From WJMB01 sp964581465 (lineage in GTDB: Bacteria; RBG-13-66-14), in assembly GCA_964581465.1 (NCBI GenBank), contig CAZOOP010000012.1, forward strand, positions 20,486 to 84,485: a stretch of 64,000 nt of DNA, read 5' to 3'. A program made the translations under genes and the position numbers. Every line of letters starts with the position of its first letter. Position 1 is the stretch's first letter. This document shows positions 25,212 to 34,638 of the stretch, one piece after another. The notes beneath the pieces were generated by a model. It was not told where the DNA came from and did no database searches. It saw only the letters and a list, made by a program, of their open reading frames with translations.

Positions 25212-26071
25212 CGTTGATGCTTAAGAACACGCGCGACAAGGGCGTCGCGCAGCCGATCGGGCAGGCGGCCCACGGCGATCGAGCTCCGGGCTCCGCGACC
25301 GACGACGTAGCGCGGCCGGGGTCGGCGTCGGGTCAGGGCGCGCAGAATCACCCGGGCCACGGCCTCGGGGGGCGTCGCCCTGGCGGCGCCCTCGAGCACC
25401 CGGTCGAGGACTCGGTCGATCAGCCCGCCGTAACGCCTGACTCCCTCGGGCCCCAGCATCTCGCGCATCCGTCCGCGTTCGGCGGCCACTTTGTCCCAGA
25501 TCGGGGTGCGGATCGGCCCGGGCTCGACGAGGACCACGGAGAGCCCCGATGGTCGCAGCTCGACGCGCAGGGAGTCGGCCAGGGCCTCGAGGGCGAACTT
25601 GCTGGCGCAGTAAGGACCCACCAGGGGCATGGCGGTGCGTCCGGAGACCGAGCCGATGAAGACGATCCGACCGACGCGACGGCGCAGCAGGGGCAGACAG
25701 GCCCGGGTCAACGCGTGGGGTCCGACGACGTTGACCTCCAGCACGCGGCGCAGGTCAGCCGGATCCAGGTACTCCAGGGGTCCGTCGATGCTGATGCCGG
25801 CGTTGTTGACCAGGCCGTCGAGGCCGTCGCCCTCGGTGGCGATGCGCTCCACGACAGCGGAGATCTGTCCGGCGTCGGTCATCTCGCAGAAGACCGGCTC
25901 GATGAGACCCTCGGCGTGTCGCGGGTCCGCCCGCCAGCGCTCGGCGTCGGCCTTGCGGCGCACACCGGCGTAGACGCGCCGGCCCCGGTCGGCCAGCATG
26001 TCCACCGCCGCCGCGCCGATGCCCGTCGAGGTGCCGGTTACCAGCACCCGCCTGATCCCATCTCCACTCAT
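25169..26071 (-). CDS. Short-chain dehydrogenase/reductase
   Basis: 300 residues. Classical SDR features: cofactor-binding TGTSTGIGAAA near residue 12, NNAGIS (~89), catalytic Ser in GSVSGR, YCASKFALEALADSLRVE (YxxxK) and PGPIRTPIWDK. Arg residues after the first strand (GVRRK) favour NADP(H). The C-terminal ~70 residues are longer than in minimal SDRs and Arg-rich, as in SDRs acting on hydrophobic or steroid-like substrates. Substrate unknown. ATG at 26071. The 3' end overlaps thpR by 43 bp, tail to tail. Confidence 0.88.
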   Translation of the reverse strand: MSGDGIRRVLVTGTSTGIGAAAVDMLADRGRRVYAGVRRKADAERWRADPRHAEGLIEPVFCEMTDAGQISAVVERIATEGDGLDGLVNNAGISIDGPLEYLDPADLRRVLEVNVVGPHALTRACLPLLRRRVGRIVFIGSVSGRTAMPLVGPYCASKFALEALADSLRVELRPSGLSVVLVEPGPIRTPIWDKVAAERGRMREMLGPEGVRRYGGLIDRVLDRVLEGAARATPPEAVARVILRALTRRRPRPRYVVGRGARSSIAVGRLPDRLRDALVARVLKHQRQSEPPSGNSSSTE

Positions 26072-26283
26072 TCATGCACCTGGTTTTTGGAAAACAATGG
26101 AGAATCACATCTGTTTGTCGATCAGAATGCCATGTTCAGGCAGTCGTATATTGCTACCAACAGTACCCGCAACTAGTGCCGTGGGGGATCGCCAGACCCA
26201 ACGGTCAGGCCTCAAGCAGCTAATGTTGGACGGCTTGCGTGAGCAGGCCGTTGCCTCAACGCAACCCGTATAAGATAAATAAT
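26072..26283. other. Intergenic region without recognised gene
   Basis: 212 bp upstream of the SDR gene. No coding frame or clear promoter was assigned. It ends at the family A element. Confidence 0.35.
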
Positions 26284-26574
26284 GGGAAAATCACCAGAAA
26301 CTGAACCAAGTATTAGCAATTGGTATTAGCAATTGGTGAAAGATGCATTGAGACGAGGGGCTGGTAACCACCCGCAACGTGTTGTCAAACAGCGAAGTTG
26401 GACAACGTTCTAAGCTGCTAAAGCGAGCAATGGAGCGTCGTCAGCAGGTCCTTACTCACAGCCTGGTCGAAACCTGATTGGAACCAACAGCCTCGCAGAG
26501 GGATGACAATGGCGGCGAGTGTGAGCTATAAGTCTATTAGCTGGATGAGTCGGTTCAGGTGCGAGTGATAATCC
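26284..26574 (+). mobile_element. MITE-like element, family A, internally shortened
   Basis: GGGAAAATCACCAGAAACTG to GTGCGAGTGATAATCCC, 291 bp, shorter than the 339-367 bp of other A copies because part of the centre (after CCTCG) is missing. Flanks do not match. Confidence 0.7.
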
Positions 26575-26577
26575 CTT

Positions 26578-26723
26578 ACCTTTACCTTTTATTACGGCAT
26601 TTGGGAGTCAATAGCCTTTGCTGTCAGAGAACAGACAAGCGCGCTGATAAAAGATGGCATCAAGGAACATGCTCGGACCAAGTCAGGCTGATGGGGAGCG
26701 GCCTGCCTGGCCGTAATCCACTA
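26578..26723 (+). mobile_element. MITE-like element, family D fragments
   Basis: TTTTATTACGGCATTTGGGA and GTGCGCTGATA-like sequence match the family D interior. At 26657 a new D left end starts, GGCATCAAGGAACATGCTCG, continuing AAGTCAGGCTGATGGGGAGC until family C begins at 26724. Confidence 0.5.
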
Positions 26724-27094
26724 GGCATCACACACGACCATACACACGAGCATGGACCAGCCAACTCCAATTCGAAACACAATTCCACCTCGAAAAACGC
26801 TGCTGATACGAGGCTTTGCCGAATGATGCTTGGCCCGCCAACTCAACCCCACGACGCCTACTAGTTATATACTTGATAAAAATACGCTTAGCATCGATGC
26901 GCCATCATCGATGCTCGTTGCGCCAGGCAGTTGACAATGGAGCTGCCTGACGTCTCTACGGGCATCCTGGGAATATTAAAACCCACGTGCCTGCCACAAG
27001 CAGCTCACTCGATATGCACACCTGATTGCCTGCTGACCGCATGTCTCAGAACGTTATCCAGTAACACCATGGTCCGTGACAGTTAAGTGATCCC
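26724..27094 (-). mobile_element. MITE-like element, family C
   Basis: 371 bp in reverse: starts GGCATCACACACGACCATAC and ends TGACAGTTAAGTGATCCC. Immediate 8-bp flanks do not match. However, AAAAGAT precedes the D left end upstream and also directly follows this element, hinting that a D-C chimera may have moved as one unit. Confidence 0.72.
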
Positions 27095-27116
27095 AAAAGA
27101 TACCTGCTTCATTCTA

Positions 27117-27431
27117 GGTAATCTGGAACGTGTTCGGATCAAATCAGGCTGATGGGGAGCGGCCCGTTGGGCCGGCATTGACTTCCTGAAATACGCCTTC
27201 TAGCAGCAAGCGTTCATTTAGCATGCCTTTAATGCATGATATTATGACACATAGGCTTCAGTATCAATCTGCTTCCAGAGTAGATACTGGTCCGCTGGTA
27301 TCGAGGTTTGCCAAGGATCAGGCCCCTGTTCGTTGCCACTTTTTGACTACACGTTTTGTGACAAGTCTCAGAGAATCATCATTATCAGCAGGTTACAATC
27401 ACGATTCGGTCCGGATAGAGTATTCGATCCC
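27117..27431 (+). mobile_element. MITE-like element, family D
   Basis: GGTAATCTGGAACGTGTTCG to GGATAGAGTATTCGATCCC, 315 bp, with the D-family interior (ACGCCTTCTAGCAGCAAGCG, GTTGCCACTTTTTGACTACA). No matching target duplication. Confidence 0.7.
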
Positions 27432-28017
27432 ATATTTTTAAAAACGGGTTGACAGCATTGGCAAGCCGGCTAGCGGGGGCAACACCAGACCGCGAGGTAT
27501 ATTATAAGCTATGGGATCATCACTCGCAGTTGAACTTGATGTGCTCTCTAACCTCTTATGATATAACGTATTATAGCTCACCCTGCCGTCATGTTCCGGC
27601 AGTTGTTGTCAGGCGCTGGATTGTTTACCGCACTCAGCGCCGTGTACTGCCGAAAAGACGACTCGCCCGCCGGTTGATCCGGTAGCTTTAACCAGACAAG
27701 GTTAAAGTTGAAGCAGTCTATTGCTTGTTTAAGGCCTATAGATCAGCCAGCGCTTTTTCGCGTAGACGCGATCAGCATTGCAAACATCAAGAATCAATCA
27801 CTGGTAGCAGCTCCCAGCAGCTTTGGATAGTGGTTCAGATTCTTGTGTTATTCCCAACGAATTTCATTCCGGCCGCATTTCCATGAGCGAGCCCGGTGCA
27901 TCTTCACAGCGCTGGAAGCTGACCGAAATCCACGGACAAAGTGAACAGAAACCCAAGATTAGCACAGCCCGCCGGGTTCATCAATGCGCCGCCCTTTCGA
28001 CGGGGGGCGAGATGGTC
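27432..28017. other. Intergenic region with an orphan MITE-like terminus
   Basis: GGGATCATCACTCGCAGTTG at 27513 looks like another element end, but no partner end was found. Nothing else recognisable precedes the promoter region of the cytochrome gene. Confidence 0.35.
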
Positions 28018-28023
28018 TATAAT
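27995..28023 (+). promoter_or_regulatory. Possible sigma-70 promoter
   Basis: Strong -10 TATAAT (28018-28023) with a weak -35 TTTCGA 17 bp upstream, about 85 bp before the cytochrome gene start. Confidence 0.4.
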
Positions 28024-28107
28024 AACGGTATCAGACAAAGACGACGGCACCAGCGACTGCAAACCCGGGCCGTCCATCCGGCGAGCCGCAACCAGGGGAG
28101 GTCCAAG

Positions 28108-29184
28108 ATGGCGAAGAGGATAATGGGGCTTGGAAGACTGTCCATGCTTTCGGCGACGCTCCTGCTTCCGTTGCTGCTGGTGGCGATCGGCGGCTGCGAC
28201 GAATCGGTCAGCGTCGACTTGACCAGCTACCCAGCGGACACCTACTTCGCTTTGGCGGTCACCGACAACGCCTGGGACTCCCACGACGTCGCCAACCTGG
28301 TCAAGCTCGACTTCAACGGCACGGTCCAGCCCGACACCGTGGCGCCGGTCCAGGTCGACACCCCGCCGACCATTGACGGCTCCGGCGGCGACGGCGCCTG
28401 GGGCAAGGCCGAGGGCACCGAGCTGGTTCTCGACGCCGTCGGCGGCGGCTGCGGCATCGTGGCGGTCACGGTCAAGTGCGTCTATACCGAAGAGCGAATC
28501 TACTTCCTGGTCAGTTGGCTGGACCCCAGCGGGACCAGGAGCGATGATCCCGGACGCTGGCTGCGTTACGACGGCCGCTGGACCAACCGCTACGATGAGA
28601 ACGGCGATCCGGATCCCGACGGCGAGCTGATCGCCGAGGACATGCTGGCCTTCTTCTGGCCCATCGCCGACACCTATCCCGAGTTCACCCAGGAGGGCTG
28701 CGCGGGAACCTGCCACAACAACGGTTATGACCTCTACTGGCATTCGGCCGGTTACGGTCGATTCCTGGATGTCTGGAACTGGGGCGCCGGTCGGACCAAC
28801 CCCCGTGACCAGGCCGACGACTACTACCTGACCGGCGTCTTCGGCGTCGACACCGGCGTCGGACCCTACCGTTTCAACCAGCCGGTCGAAGGTTTCGCGC
28901 CCTGGGGTCCCCTCTTCCAGCATCAGAACGACCCCAACGCCAACGTCGACTTCCTCTTCGTCGAGCAGGCCGTGGCCTATGATCCCCACGCCGGCTGGAA
29001 CGACGGCAGCACGGTGCCCGGCTACGTGCTCCACCAGGCCGCCGATTCCCGCGGCGACGTGGAGGCTGCCGGTGGCTACAGCGGCGGCAGTTGGGCCGTC
29101 GAGCTGGCCCGCGACCTCGATACCGGCTGGCCGGCCCAGGATCACATCTTCACCTGGGAGGATACCGGCGCCGACGGCCGATGA
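28108..29184 (+). CDS. EB_dh-type heme lipoprotein
   Basis: 358 residues. Lipoprotein signal ends at Cys30 (LLLVAIGGC). From ~residue 88 the protein matches the ethylbenzene-dehydrogenase-related heme-binding domain: TIDGSGGDGAWGKAE, ERIYFLVSWLDPSG, AEDMLAFFWPI, and GCAGTCHNNG (Cys198, Cys202, His203), then FLDVWNWGAGRTNPRDQADD. The heme motif is CxxxCH, one residue longer than the usual CxxCH; I recall that spacing in this family but cannot check it. It probably binds heme at the outer face of a membrane for electron transfer or sensing. ATG with GGGGAGG upstream. The stop overlaps the ATG of the histidine kinase gene (ATGA), implying coupled translation. Confidence 0.75.
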   Translation: MAKRIMGLGRLSMLSATLLLPLLLVAIGGCDESVSVDLTSYPADTYFALAVTDNAWDSHDVANLVKLDFNGTVQPDTVAPVQVDTPPTIDGSGGDGAWGKAEGTELVLDAVGGGCGIVAVTVKCVYTEERIYFLVSWLDPSGTRSDDPGRWLRYDGRWTNRYDENGDPDPDGELIAEDMLAFFWPIADTYPEFTQEGCAGTCHNNGYDLYWHSAGYGRFLDVWNWGAGRTNPRDQADDYYLTGVFGVDTGVGPYRFNQPVEGFAPWGPLFQHQNDPNANVDFLFVEQAVAYDPHAGWNDGSTVPGYVLHQAADSRGDVEAAGGYSGGSWAVELARDLDTGWPAQDHIFTWEDTGADGR

Positions 29185-30281
29185 AGACCGGCCGTCGGCG
29201 GATCGGTCTCTGGGATTACCTGCTCGGAGGTCTGGCCCTGGCCGGACTGGCCGGAGTGATCCTCGGCGCCCATCTGGCCCTGGGCTGGACTCCGCTTTGG
29301 CCCAAGCTGGCCCTGATTCCGGTGCTGCTGGCGGCCTGGCGCTTCGGTCTGCTCGGTGGCGCCGTCGCCGCGGCGATCGCCACGGCGACCCTGGCGCCGC
29401 AGTTGCTGACCTACTGGGGCGAGCTGGACGTTTTCGGCTGGACCGACATAGCCGAGCTGATCGTCCTGAACGTCGTCGGCTGGACCTTCGGCGTGGCCAT
29501 GGACTACTACCGGCGCAGCGCCCGCCGAGCCGAGGCGCTGACTCGGGAGCTGGGAGCCGCCAACGCCGAGCTGGCCGAGCTGGTGGCCCTGCGCGAGCGC
29601 GCCGCCCACCTGGAGCGCCTGGAGACCGTCAATCGCCTGGCCGGCGGTGTGGCCCACGAGCTGCGCAACCCCTTGGCCGCCATCAAGCTCACCGCCCAGA
29701 CCGTCGATCACCAAACCCTGGACGAGGAAACCCGGCGCGCCCTCGGGGTGATCGAGGAGGAGGTCGAGCGGGCCGACGCCGTCATCCGGCGACTGCTGGG
29801 GCGCAGCCGCGACGTCGAGGGCCGCGGTCGCTTTGATCTGTCCACCCTGCTCAGGGAAGCCGTTGACGAGGTCGAACCCCGCCGTGGATCGTTGAACATC
29901 GAAAGCTGCCTGCCCGAAGGAAACTGGCGGGTTACGGGCGAGGCCCGCGCCGTCAAGCAGGCCCTGGTGGATCTGCTGGTCAACGCCCTCGAGGCAGCCG
30001 ACGAGCGGATCAGCGTCGAGCTTCGCGCAAGCCGACGCGAGCGCGACGCCACGGCGCGACGCCGGGCCGTGATCGTCATCGACGACGACGGACCCGGGGT
30101 GGCCGCCGCCGACATACCTCGTCTCTTCGAGCCCTTCTTCACCACCAAGAGCCGGGGCACCGGTCTGGGGCTCTACCTGGCCGCCCAGACCGCCCGCGGT
30201 TGCGGCGGCTCCCTCGAGTACGCGGCCGGACCCCTCGGCGGCGCCCGCTTCACCCTCAGCCTGCCCCTGGCCGGGGACTGA
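29181..30281 (+). CDS. Membrane sensor histidine kinase
   Basis: 366 residues. Residues ~10-105 contain about four hydrophobic helices without a large periplasmic domain. A coiled coil (EALTRELGAANAELAELVAL) leads into the kinase: H-box LAGGVAHELRNPLAAIKL (His159), N-box LLVNALEAA, G1 IDDDGPGV, F-box FEPFFTTK and G2 GTGLGL. It autophosphorylates and should signal to a response regulator, none of which is adjacent. Its start overlaps the heme lipoprotein stop by 4 bp, so the lipoprotein may be its sensory partner (inference). Confidence 0.9.
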   Translation: MKTGRRRIGLWDYLLGGLALAGLAGVILGAHLALGWTPLWPKLALIPVLLAAWRFGLLGGAVAAAIATATLAPQLLTYWGELDVFGWTDIAELIVLNVVGWTFGVAMDYYRRSARRAEALTRELGAANAELAELVALRERAAHLERLETVNRLAGGVAHELRNPLAAIKLTAQTVDHQTLDEETRRALGVIEEEVERADAVIRRLLGRSRDVEGRGRFDLSTLLREAVDEVEPRRGSLNIESCLPEGNWRVTGEARAVKQALVDLLVNALEAADERISVELRASRRERDATARRRAVIVIDDDGPGVAAADIPRLFEPFFTTKSRGTGLGLYLAAQTARGCGGSLEYAAGPLGGARFTLSLPLAGD

Positions 30282-30569
30282 ACCCGCGAACCACCTATCC
30301 CACCCCCCACCATCCGTTGTCCGAACACCCCGCCTGAAGCCCCACGCTTAATGGAAACACCGTGTTGCGGTCGTCATCACCGAGGGCATCGCTGGGAGTC
30401 GACTCGGTGGTTCCGCCCGGGTTTGGACACAGCATATCCCGACGGGGATGTCACTCGTTACCGGAGCAGGTGAATAACACACCAAATTGGATCAGCATCC
30501 CGGGTGACATATTGCCGCTGTCTGGGAGCTGTGCCGGCCGGACTGCTTTCAAATGCCTTCAAAACTCTT

Positions 30570-31207
30570 TGTCATCACACACGATCCCGGACCAGCCCAC
30601 TTCAACTCGAAACTCCGTCCCCCTTCTAAAAAGCGGCTGAGACGAGGTTAAGCTGAATCAAGTTAAGCCTGCACCATATCCCCACAGTGCTGGCTCATTA
30701 TATATGCATGTTATTAGGCCGCTTAGAATAGAAGGGCATAATGGAACGTGTTCGTATCAAATCAGGCTGATTGAGAACGACCTGCCAGGCCGTTATTGAC
30801 TCCCTGGAATACGCCTTCTAGCAGCAAGCGTTCATTTGGTATGACCTTATTATATGATAATATGACACTTAGACTTCTGTGGCAATCTGTTTCCAAGGCA
30901 GATACAGGTCCGCTGGTATCTAGGTTCGCCAAGGAACAGGTCCGTGTTCGTTGCCACTTTTTGACTAGCCGTTTTGTGGCAGGCATCATAAGAGTATTGC
31001 CTCTATTGTCAACAGGATACAATCACGATCAGGTCCAGATAGGGTATACGATGCCAATAGAAGTGTCATCTTATAAGCCAACGGCGCCAAGCAGTTTTTG
31101 GTGTGCTGTTACGTCGCTACGGGCACCGAAAGAACGTGGTAATCCACGTACCTGCCACAAGCATCTCACATGATGTGCGCTCTTGTTTATTTGCTAACTG
31201 TATTTTT
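30570..31207 (-). mobile_element. MITE-like element, family C, interrupted by family D
   Basis: Left part 30570-30734 (GTCATCACACACGATCCCGG onward) and right part 31056-31207 (GCCACAAGCATCTCACATGA, TTTGCTAACTG) belong to one reversed C-variant element. The family D element at 30735-31055 splits it. The right terminus is lost where a family A element begins at 31208. Confidence 0.65.
30735..31055 (+). mobile_element. MITE-like element, family D, intact, nested in family C
   Basis: 321 bp from GGCATAATGGAACGTGTTCG to AGGGTATACGATGCC, flanked on both sides by AATAGAAG (30727-30734 and 31056-31063), a perfect 8-bp target duplication inside a family C element. Nearly identical to the copy at 44296-44615, indicating recent movement. 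Confidence 0.85.
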
Positions 31208-31561
31208 GGGGTTACAACTCGCTCCTGAACGGACTCCTCGAGCTGATAGACTGCCATTGGTTGCTTTATAGCTACTAATCGACGCCATTATCTTACCGCT
31301 GCGATGTCATACCGATGCATGATGGCGATGCACCTGGACCTGCCTTGAGTGCCGCCGGAAGCCGGAGGCTGTAAGTCCCGCTCACGAGTCGACCAAGCGG
31401 TGAGTAAATGATCTGCTGACGACGCTCTATTGCTCGCTTTAGCAGCTTCGATCATTATCCGACTTCGCTGGTTGACGCCACGCTGCGGTTTTTACCGAGC
31501 CCCTTCTCGAGACGGCTTTCCTGAGTTGCGAATACTTGGTTCAGTTTCTGGTGATGATCCC
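31208..31561 (-). mobile_element. MITE-like element, family A
   Basis: 354 bp in reverse: GGGGTTACAACTCGCTCCTG to TTCAGTTTCTGGTGATGATC then CC. Interior has CTATTGCTCGCTTTAGCAGC. Flanks do not match. Confidence 0.7.
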
Positions 31562-31820
31562 AGGAATCATTTTCAACGGAGCCCCCTCAAGCTGCGCGCA
31601 GTGGTCCCAAGTGTTGGTCAAGATCACGCTGATGCCTCTTATAATAATAACTAGCGACCAGAATAACTAACAACCAGTTAGACAAGCATATCTGCTCTTG
31701 TTTATGATATTATCTTTTCGCTACAGATGAAACCAAAGCTGAAAACCTCGTATCTTAATGCCCGTACAAACCCGCCCCTGAACCGGATACCGCTCCGCCT
31801 TATAAACGGTCGCGCCTCCC
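31562..31820. other. Intergenic region without recognised gene
   Basis: AT-rich sequence between the family A element and the tandem repeat upstream of the aminopeptidase gene. No coding frame is supported. Confidence 0.35.
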
Positions 31821-31856
31821 CCGAACGGCCAGCCGAACGGCCAGCCGAACGGCCAG
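31821..31856. repeat. 12-bp tandem repeat, three perfect copies
   Basis: CCGAACGGCCAG repeated three times without mismatch, about 80 bp upstream of the aminopeptidase start. It could be a regulator-binding array or a replication-slippage product. Confidence 0.75.
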
Positions 31857-31937
31857 CCACGGGCGACCATCATCGGCGGCGCAGCCGGATCAGTTGTTTC
31901 AACCCCTTGCAACACCGGAGAAAGCCGAGGAACCTCC

Positions 31938-33053
31938 ATGCACGATCCCCGTTTGAACAAGCTCGCCCGCCTGATCGTCGATTATTCCCTGGACGTGAAG
32001 CCCGGCCTCGAGGTCTGCGTACAGGCCTCGGACCTGGCCAAGCCCCTGGTTCGGGAGTGCTACCGCGAGGCGCTGCGCGCCGGGGCGCACCCCACCGTCC
32101 GAGTCGCCATCGACGGGATACAAGAGATTTTCCTGAAGGAAGCCGCCGAGGAGCAGCTCAGCTACATCAGCCCGCTGGTTTGGACCAGGATCGAGAAGAC
32201 CGACCGTTTCCTCAACATCCTCGGCGGCCACAACACCAAATCGCTGACCAACATCGACAACGCCAAGCTGCAGAAGACTCAACGCGCCCAGGCCGAGCTG
32301 GTCAAGCGCTACTCGGAGCGCGAGGCCGCCGGTGAGCTCAAGTGGTCGCTGTGCCAGTTCCCGACGCACTCCGGAGCCCAGGAGGCCTCGATGAGCCTGG
32401 ACGAGTACTGGGAGTTCGTCATGGAGGCCTGCAAGCTCAATGAAGACGACCCCGTCAAAGCCTGGCGCGAGTTCCGCGACAAGCAGCAGCTCATCTGCGA
32501 CTACCTGGTCGAGCACAGCGAATTCCACGTCGTGGCCGAGGGGACCGACCTGACCTACAGCGCCGCCGGACGCGTCTGGGTCAATTGCGACGGCACCCGC
32601 AACATGCCCGACGGCGAGGTCTTCACCGGTCCCATCGAGGACTCCGTCAACGGGCACATCAGCTACAGCTACCCGGCCATCCATCTGGGCCACGAGATCG
32701 AGAACGTGCGCCTCGAGTTCAAGGACGGAAAGGTGATCGACGCCACCGCCGACAAGGGCGAGGCTTTCCTGCACTCGGTGCTCGAGACCGACCCCGGCGC
32801 CCGCTACGTCGGTGAGGCGGCCATCGGCACCAACTACAACATCAAGCATTTCACCAAGAACATGCTCTTCGACGAAAAGATCGGCGGCACCTGCCACTTC
32901 GCCCTGGGCCGCTCGATTCCCGCCTCCGGCGGCAAGAACGAGAGCGTGATCCACTGGGACATGCTCTGCGACCTGACCAAGGGCGGCAGGTACTACGCCG
33001 ACGGCGAGCTGTTCTACCAGGACGGACGCTTCATTAAGCCCATCGATTTCTAG
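31938..33053 (+). CDS. M29-family metallo-aminopeptidase
   Basis: 371 residues, close to the AmpS/PepS/AmpT size. Metal-ligand regions are present: FTGPIEDSVNGHISYSYP (Glu), RYVGEAAIGTNYNIKHFTKN (Glu and His), FDEKIGGTCHFALGRSIP (Glu, His) and SVIHWDMLCDL (His, Asp). It removes N-terminal residues from peptides in the cytosol using cobalt- or zinc-type divalent metals. ATG is preceded by GAGGAACCTCC, a weak match, but the MHDPRLNKLARLIVDYSLDV start is conserved in the family. Transcribed alone; a short GC hairpin with AT-rich tail lies at 33081-33108. Confidence 0.92.
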   Translation: MHDPRLNKLARLIVDYSLDVKPGLEVCVQASDLAKPLVRECYREALRAGAHPTVRVAIDGIQEIFLKEAAEEQLSYISPLVWTRIEKTDRFLNILGGHNTKSLTNIDNAKLQKTQRAQAELVKRYSEREAAGELKWSLCQFPTHSGAQEASMSLDEYWEFVMEACKLNEDDPVKAWREFRDKQQLICDYLVEHSEFHVVAEGTDLTYSAAGRVWVNCDGTRNMPDGEVFTGPIEDSVNGHISYSYPAIHLGHEIENVRLEFKDGKVIDATADKGEAFLHSVLETDPGARYVGEAAIGTNYNIKHFTKNMLFDEKIGGTCHFALGRSIPASGGKNESVIHWDMLCDLTKGGRYYADGELFYQDGRFIKPIDF

Positions 33054-33080
33054 GACGCCAGGACGGTTCCATCCCAATTA

Positions 33081-33115
33081 AAAGGGCGGGGTCTGAAACC
33101 TCGTCCTATATTATA
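33081..33115 (+). terminator. Possible terminator of the aminopeptidase gene
   Basis: GGGCGGGGTC-TGAAA-CCTCGTCC imperfect stem followed by TATATTATATATAT, 28 bp after the stop. Confidence 0.45.
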
Positions 33116-33156
33116 TATATGTTAATTTTACAGGATATAGATTACATTTATCGCTA

Positions 33157-33361
33157 TGGACCGAATACCCTGCCTAGACCGAATCATAACTGTATCCAGC
33201 AGATGATACTAATGATGTCCCTCGGATACCAGTCAATAACAGGCAGTAAGGTCATACGAAATGAACGCTTGATCTAAAACGTGCATTTCAGAAAAGTGGA
33301 TCGCAGCCCGGCAAGCCGCTTCCAATCAGCCTGCTTTGGTTCGAACACGTTCCATGATGCC
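33157..33361 (-). mobile_element. MITE-like element, family D, internally shortened
   Basis: Reverse orientation: TGGACCGAATACCCTGCCTA to TTCGAACACGTTCCATGATG then CC, 205 bp, missing the central ~110 bp. Flanks TATCGCTA and TAGCGCTG agree at 6 of 8 positions. Confidence 0.6.
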
Positions 33362-33554
33362 TAGCGCTGATAAACTGGCAATCAATGCTGGATAGCTGAA
33401 AAAGCTGCCATCTTTAAAGAACCGATTATAGCAATAAAGAGCGACTCGCCTTTAGTGTTGTGGGAAGATGGAGACTGTTGGTCCCGCCCAGAGTTTTAGC
33501 GCTGATAGTGAGTGATATGCAAACTAACAGTAGGTTAGCGCCTTGTTTAAAAGC

Positions 33555-33910
33555 GGGATCATCACCAGAAACTGAACCAAGTATTCGCAATTGGTGAAAG
33601 ACGCATTGAAACGAGGTCCTGGTATCCACCCGCAGCGTGTGGTCAACCAGCGAAGGCGGATAGCGGTTTATGCTGCTAAAGCGAGCAATAGAGCGTCATC
33701 AGCAGGTCATCTACTCACAGCCTGGTGGAAACCTGAACGGAACCAGCAACCTCGGGCTTCCGGCGGAACTCAAGGCAAGGCCGGGTTTCGCGCCATCATA
33801 CATTGGTACGACAATGCAGCGGGATGAGAGTGGCGGCGAGTACGAACGATAAAGCAATCAATGACAATCTATTCGCTGGATGAGTCGGTTCAGGTGCGAG
33901 TGATAATCAC
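33555..33910 (+). mobile_element. MITE-like element, family A
   Basis: 356 bp from GGGATCATCACCAGAAACTG to GTGCGAGTGATAATCAC. The sequence before it (CGCCTTGTTTAAAAGC) matches the family C interior, so it may have inserted in a C fragment. No matching flanks. Confidence 0.7.
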
Positions 33911-34053
33911 AAAAAATATATTCCAGTTAGCCGCCCTCACGAGTTGACGCCTTGCGTCGAGTATTCTTTCATAGCTCCATTCCCGAATACAGTTATCCAG
34001 GTTACCGCAGTTGGGCCGTTTTCCTGTGATGATCCCACGAGCCAAAGGTTAAT
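33911..34053. other. Intergenic tail with a stray MITE end
   Basis: Ends with TTCCTGTGATGATCCC (34020-34035), a family A left end in reverse. The rest is not recognised. Confidence 0.35.
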
Positions 34054-34476
34054 CTACTTCCCGCGGTGTCCACGGCGGGCCGCCAGCCAGCGGACCCAGA
34101 CGGCCCCGAGGACGGCGCCACCGAAGTCGGCCAGGGCGTCGAAGGCCGAGGCGTCGCGTCCGGGCACCCGGGCCTGGTGCAGCTCGTCGAAGACGGCGTA
34201 GGCGACCACCAGGATCACGGCGGGCAGGATGGAGCCCTCGCCGCGACGCACACCGCAAGCGGCCTGGGCCGCCGCGCCCAGCAGGGCGTAGGCCAGGGCG
34301 TGCTGGAGCTTGTCGAGACCGGCCAGGGGCAGCTCTGGCTGCGGCAGGCGGGACTGGGCCGAAAGCAGGTAGAGACCGAACATCGCCCCCAGGACCGCCA
34401 GGGCGCTCAGGACCCGCCAACCGGGGGCGGGCCAGCTTCGTCTTTCGAGCTCCGGGCTGATCGCGGGGCTGCTCAT
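34054..34476 (-). CDS. VanZ-like membrane protein
   Basis: 140 residues with four hydrophobic helices. The family pattern is visible: LDKLQHALAYALLG (DKxxH), a third helix VILVVAYAVFDELHQARVPG (DExxQ) followed by RDASAFDALADFGGAVLG (R-x-x-x-x-D-x-x-x-N/D). VanZ-like proteins are common, often near envelope genes, and most have unknown function. The ATG at 34476 gives a hydrophilic N-terminus of about 20 residues. It stands alone between repeats. Confidence 0.8.
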   Translation of the reverse strand: MSSPAISPELERRSWPAPGWRVLSALAVLGAMFGLYLLSAQSRLPQPELPLAGLDKLQHALAYALLGAAAQAACGVRRGEGSILPAVILVVAYAVFDELHQARVPGRDASAFDALADFGGAVLGAVWVRWLAARRGHRGK

Positions 34477-34638
34477 CGAGTTAGACCAGTCTGCGGGTTG
34501 ATAGCATAATCTCTTGCGATTATCAATCCGCAGGCTTGCTTAGTGGAAATCACTAAGATGATAAATAAGATGCAAATAACGAGCAATAACACTTGGGACA
34601 GAATGGTTAAGAAAACAGCCTTCAACCCACTTGAAGAA

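Noticed and set aside
30762..31022. 86-residue open frame inside family D elements, also present at 44328-44588 and 63708-63968
   Set aside because: Copies at 30.8 and 44.3 kb are identical because the elements are; the third differs by scattered non-conservative changes and older D copies have stops. Nothing suggests selection on a protein.
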